From the NCBI GenBank assembly GCA_051209155.1, contig JBPJGB010000004.1: a stretch of 64,000 bases of DNA. One strand, written 5' to 3'. The notes under the pieces are model-generated. The model saw only the letters and a list, made by a program, of their open reading frames with translations, did no database searches and was not told the DNA's origin. The position numbers and the translations under genes were made by a program. Below, piece by piece: positions 44,989-53,075 of the stretch. Within the stretch, counting starts at the first letter, position 1, and each line of letters opens with the position of its first letter. Source of the stretch: Actomonas sp051209155. Its GTDB lineage: Bacteria; Verrucomicrobiota; Verrucomicrobiia; Opitutales; Opitutaceae.

Positions 44989-45636
44989 TCAGAGCGTTGT
45001 TTTGGACTCGATAAGTCCGATCTCCACCGCGTAGCGCGTAAGACTGGCGACGTCGTGAAGATTCAGCTTCCGCATCAAATTGGTGCGGTGGTTGTCGACG
45101 GTCTTCACACTGATGCCGAGCTTGAGGGCGATCTCCTTGGTGCTGTGGCTCTCGGCCACGAGCTGAAGGATCTCGCGTTCGCGATCGGTGAGGAAGTCGG
45201 CGGTCGAACTGGCAGCGGGATTGGCGACGACGTTGCGGAGGAGGGCGGCCACCGCGGGGCCAAAGTAGGTGCCGCCATTGGCGACGGTTTCGAGGCCCTT
45301 TTTGAACTCAAGCAGGCCGGCGGTCTTCTCCACAAATCCGTGGGCGCCCGCCTCCAACATTTCCCGCACGAGGACCGGATTCTCGTAGCCGGAAAACACG
45401 AGGACGCGGATGTTCGGCAATTGCTTGACCAAGCGGCGCAGAAGATCGACGCCGTTCAGCCCCGGAAGTTTGGCGTCGAGCACGAGCAGATCCGGCTTCT
45501 TTTCCAAACAAAGCGCCAAGGCCGTGTGGCCATCGCCGCTCTCCCCGATGAGGTCATAACCTGGTTCGGTGCGGAGAATCTCGACCAGCATTTCGCGAAT
45601 GGCGGTCTGATCTTCGATGATGATGAGGCGTTTCAT
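44989..45636 (-). CDS. LuxR-type response regulator
   Basis: 215 residues. A receiver domain (LIIIEDQTAIREM, Asp in LLVLDAKLPGLNG, FSGYEN, VEKTAG) and a LuxR HTH (LTDREREILQLVAESHSTKEIALKLGISVKTVDNHR). Orphan with no kinase beside it. The C-terminal LTRYAVEIGL matches the 14880-15566 regulator, so the two are a paralogue pair. Its upstream region holds tRNA-Lys on the same strand. Confidence 0.93.
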   Translation of the reverse strand: MKRLIIIEDQTAIREMLVEILRTEPGYDLIGESGDGHTALALCLEKKPDLLVLDAKLPGLNGVDLLRRLVKQLPNIRVLVFSGYENPVLVREMLEAGAHGFVEKTAGLLEFKKGLETVANGGTYFGPAVAALLRNVVANPAASSTADFLTDREREILQLVAESHSTKEIALKLGISVKTVDNHRTNLMRKLNLHDVASLTRYAVEIGLIESKTTL

Positions 45637-45782
45637 TTGGAGTATCTAAAATGTCGTAAGAGGGCAGCTGGCAGAAATTACGCAATCGTAAAGCAATTCG
45701 TCCTTCGGACCGATGGGGCCATACTTGACCCTAAATCGCTGCGAGATGCCATCAGGAGATGTCCTCACTTCCGCCGCTACGG

Positions 45783-45858
45783 TGGTGGGTTGACAGGGAC
45801 TCGAACCCTGAACCTATTGATTAAAAGTCAACTGCTCTACCGATTGAGCTATCAACCC
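45783..45858 (-). tRNA. tRNA-Lys (anticodon UUU)
   Basis: Read on the minus strand: acceptor GGGTTGA/TCAACCC, D-arm GCTCAATCGGTAGAGC, anticodon stem GTTGA/TCAAT around loop CTTTTAA (anticodon TTT), T-arm CAGGGTTCGAGTCCCTG, and an encoded 3' CCA. An upstream TTGCCA and TATTCG pair (18-base spacer) could be its promoter. Confidence 0.95.
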
Positions 45859-45911
45859 GTCGCCGAAAAGAACCGAATACGTTTCGCCTCGGGAAGGTGG
45901 CAAGAAGTTTT

Positions 45912-45937
45912 TGAACCAGGTCGGACTTTAATGTCTC
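45912..45937 (+). promoter_or_regulatory. Candidate ECF-type promoter of the sigma/anti-sigma pair
   Basis: TGAACC (45912-45917), then 15 bases, then GTCTC (45933-45937), close to the ECF consensus GGAAC-N16-GTC. It would start transcription about 60 bases before the sigma gene, so the factor may control itself. Pattern match, not tested. Confidence 0.4.
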
Positions 45938-46004
45938 AAGCTGCTGTGGCGCAGAAATTAACCCCAACCAACGCAAGTCCGGAATCGGCGTAAAAGAACC
46001 TGAT

Positions 46005-46661
46005 ATGAGCACGGGAACAAATGACCCATCGGAGCGTCTGAACCCCGTAAACTCCATGTCTGCCAGCAAAGCTCAAGAAGTCGCCCTCGACCACGCGCTC
46101 GTGCTCCGTTTCAAAAACGGGGACCAGTCCGCGTTTGAGGAAATGGTAAGTCGCTATTGGGATCGAATTTACGCAATGGTTCATCAGCTTCTGCGCAATC
46201 CGCAGGATGCTGAAGAGGTGACGCAGGATGCCTTCATTCGCGCCCACCGCGGCCTCGTGAACTTTCGCGGCGACTCCGCTTTTTCGACCTGGCTTTACCA
46301 GATTGCCACCAACCTCGCGCGCAACCGCTACTGGTATTGGTGGCGCCGCAAGCGCGACAAGACCATCTCCTTCGACCAACCCGTGGGCGACGACAACAGC
46401 ACGCCGCTTTCCGAAATTTTCGTCACCGAGGCGGAAACCCCGGAGGATGCGACGGTCACTCAAGAGCTTGTCGACGGCATTGCCGCCGGCATGGAAAAAC
46501 TTAGCCCGAAACACCGGGAAATACTCATCCTAAGAAACGTGAAAAACCTGACCTACGAGGAGATCGCCGAGATCCTCGACATCTCCATCGGCACGGTCAA
46601 AAGCCGCATCGCGCGGGCTCGTGAAAGCCTGCGCAGCAAACTCGGGGAGGACTTTCAATGA
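46005..46661 (+). CDS. ECF sigma factor (RpoE-like)
   Basis: 218 residues. Region 2 (AFEEMVSRYWDRIYAMVHQLLRNPQDAEEVTQDAFIRAH, DSAFSTWLYQIATNLARN) and region 4 (LSPKHREILILRNVKNLTYEEIAEILDISIGTVKSRIARARE) are complete. The following gene starts in its stop codon (ATGA) and encodes a membrane protein with the expected zinc-free anti-sigma layout, giving a cotranscribed sigma/anti-sigma switch. An inner ATG at 46056 is an alternative start. Confidence 0.93.
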   Translation: MSTGTNDPSERLNPVNSMSASKAQEVALDHALVLRFKNGDQSAFEEMVSRYWDRIYAMVHQLLRNPQDAEEVTQDAFIRAHRGLVNFRGDSAFSTWLYQIATNLARNRYWYWWRRKRDKTISFDQPVGDDNSTPLSEIFVTEAETPEDATVTQELVDGIAAGMEKLSPKHREILILRNVKNLTYEEIAEILDISIGTVKSRIARARESLRSKLGEDFQ

Positions 46662-47428
46662 CCAACGAACGATTCATCGAATTGCTGAATCTCTACATCG
46701 ACCGCGAACTCAGCGGTCCCGAGATCCAGGAGATCGAAGAGGCCATCGCTGCCAGTCCTGAGCGCCAGGCAACCTACGCTCAGTATTGCAAGATTCAGCG
46801 GGCCTGCGAACACCTGCTCGCCAACGACGTCCAGAGCGCGCCGAGGCCCAAACTCGATGCGATTCTCGCGGCCGCCCGGCGCGAAGACGAAGCCGAGGTG
46901 GTGGCCTTTCCGGCCGCCTCTCCGGTGGCGCCGGCTGCCCGCCGTGAGTCTCGCCCCCGTTCCGGCTGGGGCTGGGGAGCCCTCAGCGGCATGGCCGCAG
47001 CCGCGCTGGCCTTCGGCGTCTACACCGGAACGGTGCAAACCGCGCAGGACACCGAAACGGTTTCGCCCGCCACCGCTGAGGTCGCCACGGTCAACCCGAC
47101 GCCAACGCTGGCCATCGGTCCCGACGACAATGCCGCCTTGGCCTTTGCCGGCACCGATTCCACCGACTATCGCACGGTGCTCGTGCTCGAATCGGGTGAC
47201 AATGGCAACGGCCTGCGCCTCGCCAACCCGAGCGCGACGGAAGATCCGTTTGCATGGATGGCGCAGGTGCAGTTCGAACCGATCCGCCCGGTGCGGGTGG
47301 ATACACTCGAGTTTCGCACCGCATCGCCCATGGAAGTGCGCAACCTGCCGGCGTTCTCCTATCCGTATCCAGGATTGGATGACACGCCGCCGTTGTCCGA
47401 ATCGGCCGCCTTCCAGTTCCAGCGCTAA
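46658..47428 (+). CDS. Membrane-bound anti-sigma factor
   Basis: 256 residues. A short N-terminal helical domain (RFIELLNLYIDRELSGPEIQEIEE, then a Cys-containing YCKIQRACEHLL) precedes one membrane helix (GALSGMAAAALAFGVYTG) and a periplasmic region of about 130 residues rich in Thr and Ala. This fits a transmembrane anti-sigma that binds the sigma factor encoded just upstream. The cytoplasmic Cys could form a redox or zinc site, but the usual HXXXCXXC motif is not seen. Ends at a terminator. Confidence 0.75.
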   Translation: MTNERFIELLNLYIDRELSGPEIQEIEEAIAASPERQATYAQYCKIQRACEHLLANDVQSAPRPKLDAILAAARREDEAEVVAFPAASPVAPAARRESRPRSGWGWGALSGMAAAALAFGVYTGTVQTAQDTETVSPATAEVATVNPTPTLAIGPDDNAALAFAGTDSTDYRTVLVLESGDNGNGLRLANPSATEDPFAWMAQVQFEPIRPVRVDTLEFRTASPMEVRNLPAFSYPYPGLDDTPPLSESAAFQFQR

Positions 47429-47455
47429 GACGCTCGAACGCAGTCCCTCACTTCG

Positions 47456-47484
47456 AAGCCACGCCCAAGCGGCGTGGCTTTTTT
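47456..47484 (+). terminator. Terminator of the sigma/anti-sigma operon
   Basis: AAGCCACGCC (47456-47465) pairs with GGCGTGGCTT (47471-47480) and is followed by a T-run to 47484, 27 bases after the anti-sigma stop. Confidence 0.9.
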
Positions 47485-47550
47485 GCGGGCGTCTCCGCGG
47501 TGGTTTACCAACCACTCGCCTACGCTCGCAGCCACTTGGAGGGGGATGGC

Positions 47551-48165
47551 TTAGCGCCCCAGAGCCTTTTTGATCAGTTGCTCGGTCGTGGGCGTGCCGC
47601 CCAAGGCGACCATGGCCTGACGCACGGCCTTGTCCGCATCGGCAGTCTTGTAGCCGAGCACCGTCAATGCCGCCACGGCGTCGGCCACGGAGCTTCCGAC
47701 GGGGGACGCCGCGGCCTCGCTGGCGGAACCTCCGGCAACGGGCGAGGGCGCCGATTTCGCGGCACCCAGGCGATTGCGGAGTTCGACGACCAGACGCTCG
47801 GCCGTCTTTTTTCCGATGCCCGGGCACTTGGCGAGGGTCGCAACATCGCCGTCGCGGATGGCATTCTCCAGCAAGGGCAGGGAAAGCCGGCTCATGATGC
47901 TGAGCGCAACCTTGGGCCCCACACCACTCACGTGCTCGATGAGCATACGAAAAAAGTCCCGATCTTCCGTGCCGGCGAAGCCGTAGAGCGTTTGCGAGTC
48001 CTCGCGATACACGACGTGCGTGTGCAGCTTCACCGTGGCCCCGGCCTGCGGCAGGCGCTCGGCGGTGGTCACCGGGATGTGGACCTCGTAACCGAGCCCG
48101 TTGTTTTCCACGACCGCGCGGAGCGGGGTGGCTTCGACCAAGGTGCCGGCGAGGTAGGTGATCAT
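47551..48165 (-). CDS. ruvA: Holliday junction branch migration protein RuvA
   Basis: 204 residues from ATG 48165 (MITYLAGTLVEATP); longer frames upstream are antisense noise. The OB domain is followed by two helix-hairpin-helix motifs (HVSGVGPKVALSI, KCPGIGKKTAERLVVEL) and a C-terminal RuvB-binding helix bundle (DAVAALTVLGY). RuvA tetramers bind Holliday junctions and load RuvB. ruvB and ruvC are not next to it. It lies 8 bases after dapB on the same strand. Confidence 0.95.
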   Translation of the reverse strand: MITYLAGTLVEATPLRAVVENNGLGYEVHIPVTTAERLPQAGATVKLHTHVVYREDSQTLYGFAGTEDRDFFRMLIEHVSGVGPKVALSIMSRLSLPLLENAIRDGDVATLAKCPGIGKKTAERLVVELRNRLGAAKSAPSPVAGGSASEAAASPVGSSVADAVAALTVLGYKTADADKAVRQAMVALGGTPTTEQLIKKALGR

Positions 48166-48173
48166 GGCGCGGA

Positions 48174-48908
48174 TTACTGCAGACCGAGCACGTGCTGCAT
48201 GTCGTAGACGCCCTTGGGCTGGTCCACGACCCACTGCGCGGCGCGCAAGGCGCCTTTGGCGAAGATGGCGCGGTCGGTGGCTTTGTGAGTCAGTTCGATG
48301 CGTTCGCCGAGGGCGGCAAACATGGCGGTGTGTTCGCCCACGACATCGCCGCCGCGGAGCGCGTGAATGCCGACCTCGGTTGAGGTGCGTTCGCCGGTGA
48401 TGCCTTCGCGGCCGTGGCGCAGGGCTTCCGCGCCGAGCTTGCGCTCTTCCAGGATGATTTCCAACAGGCGCGCGGCGGTGCCGCTGGGCGCGTCCTTTTT
48501 GAAACGATGGTGCATCTCGATGACCTCGGCATCGTAGTCGGCGCCCAGGACTGCGGCCGCGCGACGGGTGAGGGCGTAGAGCAGATTGACGCCGACAGAG
48601 TAGTTGCCGGCCCACACGGTCGGAATCGCGGCGGCCGCCTCGAGCAACCTGGCTTTCTCATCGGCGCTGTGACCGGTGGTGCCGACCACCAGGGCCTTCT
48701 GCTGGTCGACCGCGGCGCGGATGACGTCGGCGGTCGCGCTGTGAAAACTGAAGTCGATCACGACGTCGCCTTGCGCGATGCCGGCGGCGAGGTCGTCGCC
48801 TTGATCAAGCGAGGCAACGACGTTGAGGGAAGCGGCTGTCGCGGCGGAGTGCAGGGCCTGGCCCATGCGACCAGCGGAGCCCACGATGACCAAGCGGGGA
48901 GAACTCAC
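48174..48908 (-). CDS. dapB: 4-hydroxy-tetrahydrodipicolinate reductase
   Basis: 244 residues from GTG 48908 (SSPRLVIVGSAGRMG), chosen because the Rossmann fold starts there and it lies 13 bases after dapA. Later motifs: GTTGHSADE, WAGNYSVGVNLL and the catalytic EMHHRFKKDAPSGTA. It reduces the DapA product with NAD(P)H toward lysine and diaminopimelate. A third-step partner of asd and dapA in this window. Confidence 0.95.
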   Translation of the reverse strand: MSSPRLVIVGSAGRMGQALHSAATAASLNVVASLDQGDDLAAGIAQGDVVIDFSFHSATADVIRAAVDQQKALVVGTTGHSADEKARLLEAAAAIPTVWAGNYSVGVNLLYALTRRAAAVLGADYDAEVIEMHHRFKKDAPSGTAARLLEIILEERKLGAEALRHGREGITGERTSTEVGIHALRGGDVVGEHTAMFAALGERIELTHKATDRAIFAKGALRAAQWVVDQPKGVYDMQHVLGLQ

Positions 48909-48921
48909 GGGAAATGCAGAA

Positions 48922-49803
48922 TCAGAGGTTGGCGAGGGCGGCAGACAACACCTTGTCACCGTCGGCCGACAGGGGGCAGAGCGGCAGGCGCACATCGGCC
49001 GAGCTGATCATGCCGGCGCGTTGCATGGCGACCTTGACCGGGACCGGATTGGGTTCGACGAACAGGGCTTTGAACAGCGGGTAAAGCTTGCGGTGCAGCT
49101 TGGTGGCCTTGGCGAAATCGTTGGCGGCCGCGTGGGCGACCATCTTGCCGACTTGGCGTGGCAGCAGGTTGGACGCGACGCTGATCACGCCTTCGGCGCC
49201 GACGGACATGAAGGGCAGGGTGAGCGAGTCGTCACCGCTCAATACCGTGAGATCGCGGCCGAGGGCGGCCTTCAATTGGTCGACGCGATCGACCGAGCCG
49301 CCGGCTTCCTTGATGTAACAAACGTGTGGATACTTGGCGCGCAGGGCCTCGACCGTCTTCACGCCAATCTCGATGCCGCAACGGCCGGGGATCGAGTAGA
49401 GCACGATGGGGCGATCGGTCGCTTCGGCGATCTGGGAAAAATGGGCCACCAACCCGGGCTGGCTCGGCTTGTTGTAGTAGGGCGCCACCACGAGCATGGC
49501 ATCGGCGCCGGCGTCGTGCGCGGCACGGGTGAGGGCCACGGCCTCGGTGGTCGAGTTGGACCCCGTGCCGGCGATGACCGGCACCTTGCCCGCGACGGTT
49601 TCCACCACGAGGCGCACGACATCCATGTGCTCCTCGTGCGTGAGCGTCGGCGATTCGCCGGTCGTGCCCACCGGCACGAGACCATTGATGCCGGCCCGCA
49701 ACTGCGATTTGACCAGTTTCCGCAGGTCGTCGTGGGCGACGTGACCTCGTGAAAACGGGGTCACCAATGCGGTGATGGTGCCGGTCAATCTGGGTTGCTT
49801 CAT
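48922..49803 (-). CDS. dapA: 4-hydroxy-tetrahydrodipicolinate synthase
   Basis: 293 residues from ATG 49803 (MKQPRLTGTITALVTPF). TIM-barrel motifs are VPVGTTGESPTL (pyruvate binding), PYYNKPSQPGLV with the Tyr, and the Schiff-base Lys in CYIKEAGGSVDR. It condenses pyruvate with aspartate semialdehyde. Lies upstream of dapB and ruvA in one minus-strand operon, divergent from pilT with an 86-base shared region. Confidence 0.96.
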   Translation of the reverse strand: MKQPRLTGTITALVTPFSRGHVAHDDLRKLVKSQLRAGINGLVPVGTTGESPTLTHEEHMDVVRLVVETVAGKVPVIAGTGSNSTTEAVALTRAAHDAGADAMLVVAPYYNKPSQPGLVAHFSQIAEATDRPIVLYSIPGRCGIEIGVKTVEALRAKYPHVCYIKEAGGSVDRVDQLKAALGRDLTVLSGDDSLTLPFMSVGAEGVISVASNLLPRQVGKMVAHAAANDFAKATKLHRKLYPLFKALFVEPNPVPVKVAMQRAGMISSADVRLPLCPLSADGDKVLSAALANL

Positions 49804-49889
49804 GGGTGCTTGGGAGGGAAATGGACCTTGCCGAGCAGACCATGCCACTTTAGCACCACCGCAACCCTTTTCTGGAGCGGCCTCCTCTC

Positions 49890-50975
49890 ATGACTCCCCA
49901 TACCGAGATTTTCAACGACCTGCTCAAACTCGCGGTCGACAGCGGCGTCAGCGACGTCGTCATCAAGTCCAACAAGCCCGGTTTCGTGCGCCTCGCCGGC
50001 AAGCTCAAGTCCGTCGACATGGACCCGATCACCGCCGAGGAGGTGCGCGCCTTCGTCGACGAGCACGTGCCGCGCGTCTTCAAGCAGAATTGGGAAGACA
50101 ACAACCAGGTCGACTTCGCCTACGCGGCCGAAGATGTCGGCCGCTTCCGCGTCAACGCCTTCCACCAGCGCGGCACGCCGAGCATCGTGTTTCGCCACAT
50201 CAAGAGCCGCGTGCCGGAGTTTGAGGAACTCGGCCTCAACGGCGAACCCTTGCTCAATCTAGCCCAGGCCAAGGACGGCATCCTGCTCGTCTGCGGCGCC
50301 ACCGGTTCGGGTAAGAGCTCCACCATGGCGGCGATGCTCAACTGGATTAACCGCAACCTCGACCGCCACATCGTCACCATCGAGGATCCGATCGAATACA
50401 CCTTCATCGACGACAAATCGGTCTTCCAGCAGCGCGAGATCGGCACCGATGTGCCCAACTTCGAGTTGGCGATCAAAGCCGTGCTGCGCCAAAATCCGGA
50501 CATCATTCTGATCGGTGAGATGCGTGACCGGGAAACCTTTGAGACCGCCATCTCCGCGGCCGAAACCGGCCACTTGGTTTTCTCGACGATGCACGCCGCC
50601 ACGGTGGCACAATCGCTGACGCGCCTCTTCGAATTTTTCCCGCCGGAGCAACTCGCCCAGGCCCGTCGCCAGATCGCGGGTTCGCTGCGCGGCTTCATTT
50701 GCCAAAAACTGATTCCCACGATCGAGGGTGAGGGCCGCGTGCCCGCCAATGAGATCCTGGCCGCCGACGCCACGGTGAAGAACCTCATTCTCGAAGGGAA
50801 GAACGACAAGATTCAGAGCCTGCTGGATGCCGGCACCGACTCGCACAGCTTCTCGTTTAATCGTGAGATCATGCGCCTTATCAAAGAGGGCAAGATCTCC
50901 AAGGCCGACGGCGTGCGCTACTCGCCGAACCCACAGGCGCTCGAGATGAACCTGAAGGGTATTTTCTTCAACTGA
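49890..50975 (+). CDS. pilT: PilT/PilU-type twitching motility ATPase
   Basis: 361 residues. The Walker A GATGSGKSSTMAAML, the Asp-box region ITIEDPIEYT/FIDDKSVFQQREIG, Walker B ILIGEMRDRETF and the His-box GHLVFSTMHAATVAQS are all present. PilT-type hexamers retract type IV pili. The C-terminal end is longer than minimal PilT and may be PilU-like; no other pil genes are adjacent. A secreted protein gene follows 2 bases later. Confidence 0.9.
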   Translation: MTPHTEIFNDLLKLAVDSGVSDVVIKSNKPGFVRLAGKLKSVDMDPITAEEVRAFVDEHVPRVFKQNWEDNNQVDFAYAAEDVGRFRVNAFHQRGTPSIVFRHIKSRVPEFEELGLNGEPLLNLAQAKDGILLVCGATGSGKSSTMAAMLNWINRNLDRHIVTIEDPIEYTFIDDKSVFQQREIGTDVPNFELAIKAVLRQNPDIILIGEMRDRETFETAISAAETGHLVFSTMHAATVAQSLTRLFEFFPPEQLAQARRQIAGSLRGFICQKLIPTIEGEGRVPANEILAADATVKNLILEGKNDKIQSLLDAGTDSHSFSFNREIMRLIKEGKISKADGVRYSPNPQALEMNLKGIFFN

Positions 50976-50977
50976 TC

Positions 50978-52078
50978 ATGCCCAGCGGCCCGTCAGGCCA
51001 AGCGCGACTTCGCGCGGCGCTGGCCGCGCTGGTGGGGACGTGTTGCCTGAGCGCGGGACTGCGTGGTCAAACCCACCGCGCCGCGGAACCAGCCAAAAAG
51101 GACAACGTCACGGCGACGGTGCAGGGCTTGGAGAACCTCAGGCTCATGGAAAAGGGCATCGTCACCGATCAATCGGCGAGCGACCTCTCGACCTCGCGCT
51201 TGTTGAACAACGCCAGTCTGGATCAGAAAGCCGCCGCGGCGGAAGCCATCCTTCCCATCGTTCCGCAGAATGGTTCCGAAGATGCGGCGCAGACTCTGGA
51301 GGAATTGCGGCGCGAGCAATGGGAGAAAGACAACTGGTTGGTCGATGGCATGCGCCGCAGCGAATTGGCCGCCGACGAGGCGGCGTTGGCCGAGGAAATC
51401 ATGGGGACCGAGGTCGATGCGACTGAACCGGATTCATCCCTGCCAGATTCAGGCTCCGCCGAGCATTGGCTCGCGCTGGCCGTCGACATGCAAAGCAAAG
51501 ACGACTCCAACCGACGCGATAACGCTGCGGTTAACGAGCCCTCGGGTGGAAAGCAGTCGGTCGTCCGCGAAAATCCCCTCGGCGACTTCATGGCCGGGTG
51601 GCTCAGCTCCGACAGTCGGCGATTGATGGCCGATGAAGCCAGCGCCCAGGCAGCCAACGCGGAAAAGACCCTGCTCGCTCAACTTGGTGCCAAGGCGGCA
51701 GACCGCGCTGTGGTGGAAGCCGATGGCCTGGCTGCCTTCCTCTCCGCCAACCCTGGCGCCCATCGCACGTCCACCCGCCGTGTCGGCGATCCCCGGGAAA
51801 CGGCCAACCCGTTTTTGGCGGACTGGCAGGATTTTTCTCTCGGTGGGACCGGTGGGGGCGAGCGGGAGCCGGCATTCACCGTGCCCGGCCTCAACGACCC
51901 CGGTCCGGCCAGCGCCAACACTTTGCAACCCATGGCGACGGAGATCCAACTCGGCAACCAGCCCCCGGCCGCCACCTTGAGCAACCCCGCGGACAGTGAG
52001 GAAAAAAAGCCCGCTTCGGCTTGGCAGCCACCCGCTCGCGACGACGAAAAATACTTCCCCCGGTTGAACCGCTTTTAG
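50978..52078 (+). CDS. Secreted protein of unknown function (after pilT)
   Basis: 366 residues. A signal peptide (AALAALVGTCCLSAGL) starts it, then a long, low-hydrophobicity region rich in Ala, Asp, Glu and Ser with no recognised domain, ending in ARDDEKYFPRLNRF. It looks disordered or repetitive. It starts 2 bases after pilT, so the two share a transcript and it may be linked to pili or the envelope (inference). Confidence 0.6.
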   Translation: MPSGPSGQARLRAALAALVGTCCLSAGLRGQTHRAAEPAKKDNVTATVQGLENLRLMEKGIVTDQSASDLSTSRLLNNASLDQKAAAAEAILPIVPQNGSEDAAQTLEELRREQWEKDNWLVDGMRRSELAADEAALAEEIMGTEVDATEPDSSLPDSGSAEHWLALAVDMQSKDDSNRRDNAAVNEPSGGKQSVVRENPLGDFMAGWLSSDSRRLMADEASAQAANAEKTLLAQLGAKAADRAVVEADGLAAFLSANPGAHRTSTRRVGDPRETANPFLADWQDFSLGGTGGGEREPAFTVPGLNDPGPASANTLQPMATEIQLGNQPPAATLSNPADSEEKKPASAWQPPARDDEKYFPRLNRF

Positions 52079-52124
52079 GGCTTGGTTTCATGTCGGGGCG
52101 ACTCTAGCCCTGATCGTTTACATC

Positions 52125-53027
52125 ATGGCTACAGCGCTTCTTTTCGCCGGACAAGGTGCCCAAAAAGTGGGCATGGGAAAGTCTCTCCACGACGCATCGG
52201 AATCGGTGCGGGCTCTCTATGCGGAGGCGTCCGACGTGCTGGGCTGGGACCTCGCCAAGGTCTCGTTTGAAGGTCCGGACGAAGAGCTGACCCAGACCAA
52301 GGTCTGCCAGCCGGCGCTCTTCGTGCACGGCATGGCGCTGCACACTATCCTGCAGGAGCAGGGCAAACTCAGCGACGTCACCATGGCGCTCGGCCTCAGC
52401 CTCGGCGAACTGACCGCCTACTGCGCCGCCGGCGTTTACGATTTCGCCACCGGCCTGCGGATCGTCGCTGCCCGCGGCCGTCTCATGCAGGAAGCCTGCG
52501 AGGCCACCTCCGGTTCCATGGCCGCCATCATCGGCGAAAGCCGCGAAGCCGTGGCCGAACTCTGCGCCGCCAACGACGTGCAGGCCGCCAACTTCAACGC
52601 CCCGGGCCAGATCATCATCTCCGGCGAAAAGGGCAAAATCGCCGCCGCCGTCGAGGCCGGCAAAGCCGCCGGCATGAAGCGCGTCATGCCGCTCAACGTC
52701 GCCGGCGCCTACCACAGCCGCCTGATGGAGCCGGCGCGTGAGCGCTTTGCCGCGTTCCTCGCCGACATCCCGTTCAACGCGCCGCAACTCACCGTGTTCA
52801 CCAACACCACCGGCGCCGCCATCAGCGATCCCGCCGCCATCAAATCCGCCCTCGAGCAGCAGGTTGTTTCCTCCGTGCTTTGGGAAGACTGCATGCGCGC
52901 CGCCGCCGCCAGCGCCGATTCCTTCTGGGAGCTCGGGCCGGGTGGGGTGCTCGCCGGACTCGCACGTCGCACCGAGCGCGCCTGGTCGGTCACCAGCTTC
53001 GCCGAGATGGCCGATTTGGAGGGCTGA
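52125..53027 (+). CDS. fabD: Malonyl-CoA-ACP transacylase
   Basis: 300 residues. The LFAGQGAQKVGMGKSLHD start, the nucleophile Ser in LGLSLGELTAYCAAG and the later His in GAYHSRLMEPAR define FabD. The Ser motif is GLSLGE where FabD normally has GHSLGE, so the neighbouring His is a Leu. The enzyme transfers malonyl groups to acyl carrier protein for fatty acid synthesis. No fab cluster is adjacent; lepA follows after 48 bases. Confidence 0.93.
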   Translation: MATALLFAGQGAQKVGMGKSLHDASESVRALYAEASDVLGWDLAKVSFEGPDEELTQTKVCQPALFVHGMALHTILQEQGKLSDVTMALGLSLGELTAYCAAGVYDFATGLRIVAARGRLMQEACEATSGSMAAIIGESREAVAELCAANDVQAANFNAPGQIIISGEKGKIAAAVEAGKAAGMKRVMPLNVAGAYHSRLMEPARERFAAFLADIPFNAPQLTVFTNTTGAAISDPAAIKSALEQQVVSSVLWEDCMRAAAASADSFWELGPGGVLAGLARRTERAWSVTSFAEMADLEG

Positions 53028-53075
53028 TCACCGCCCGCGGTCAGCCTCCTTCGCCCAACGCCTTTCACGCCCTCC

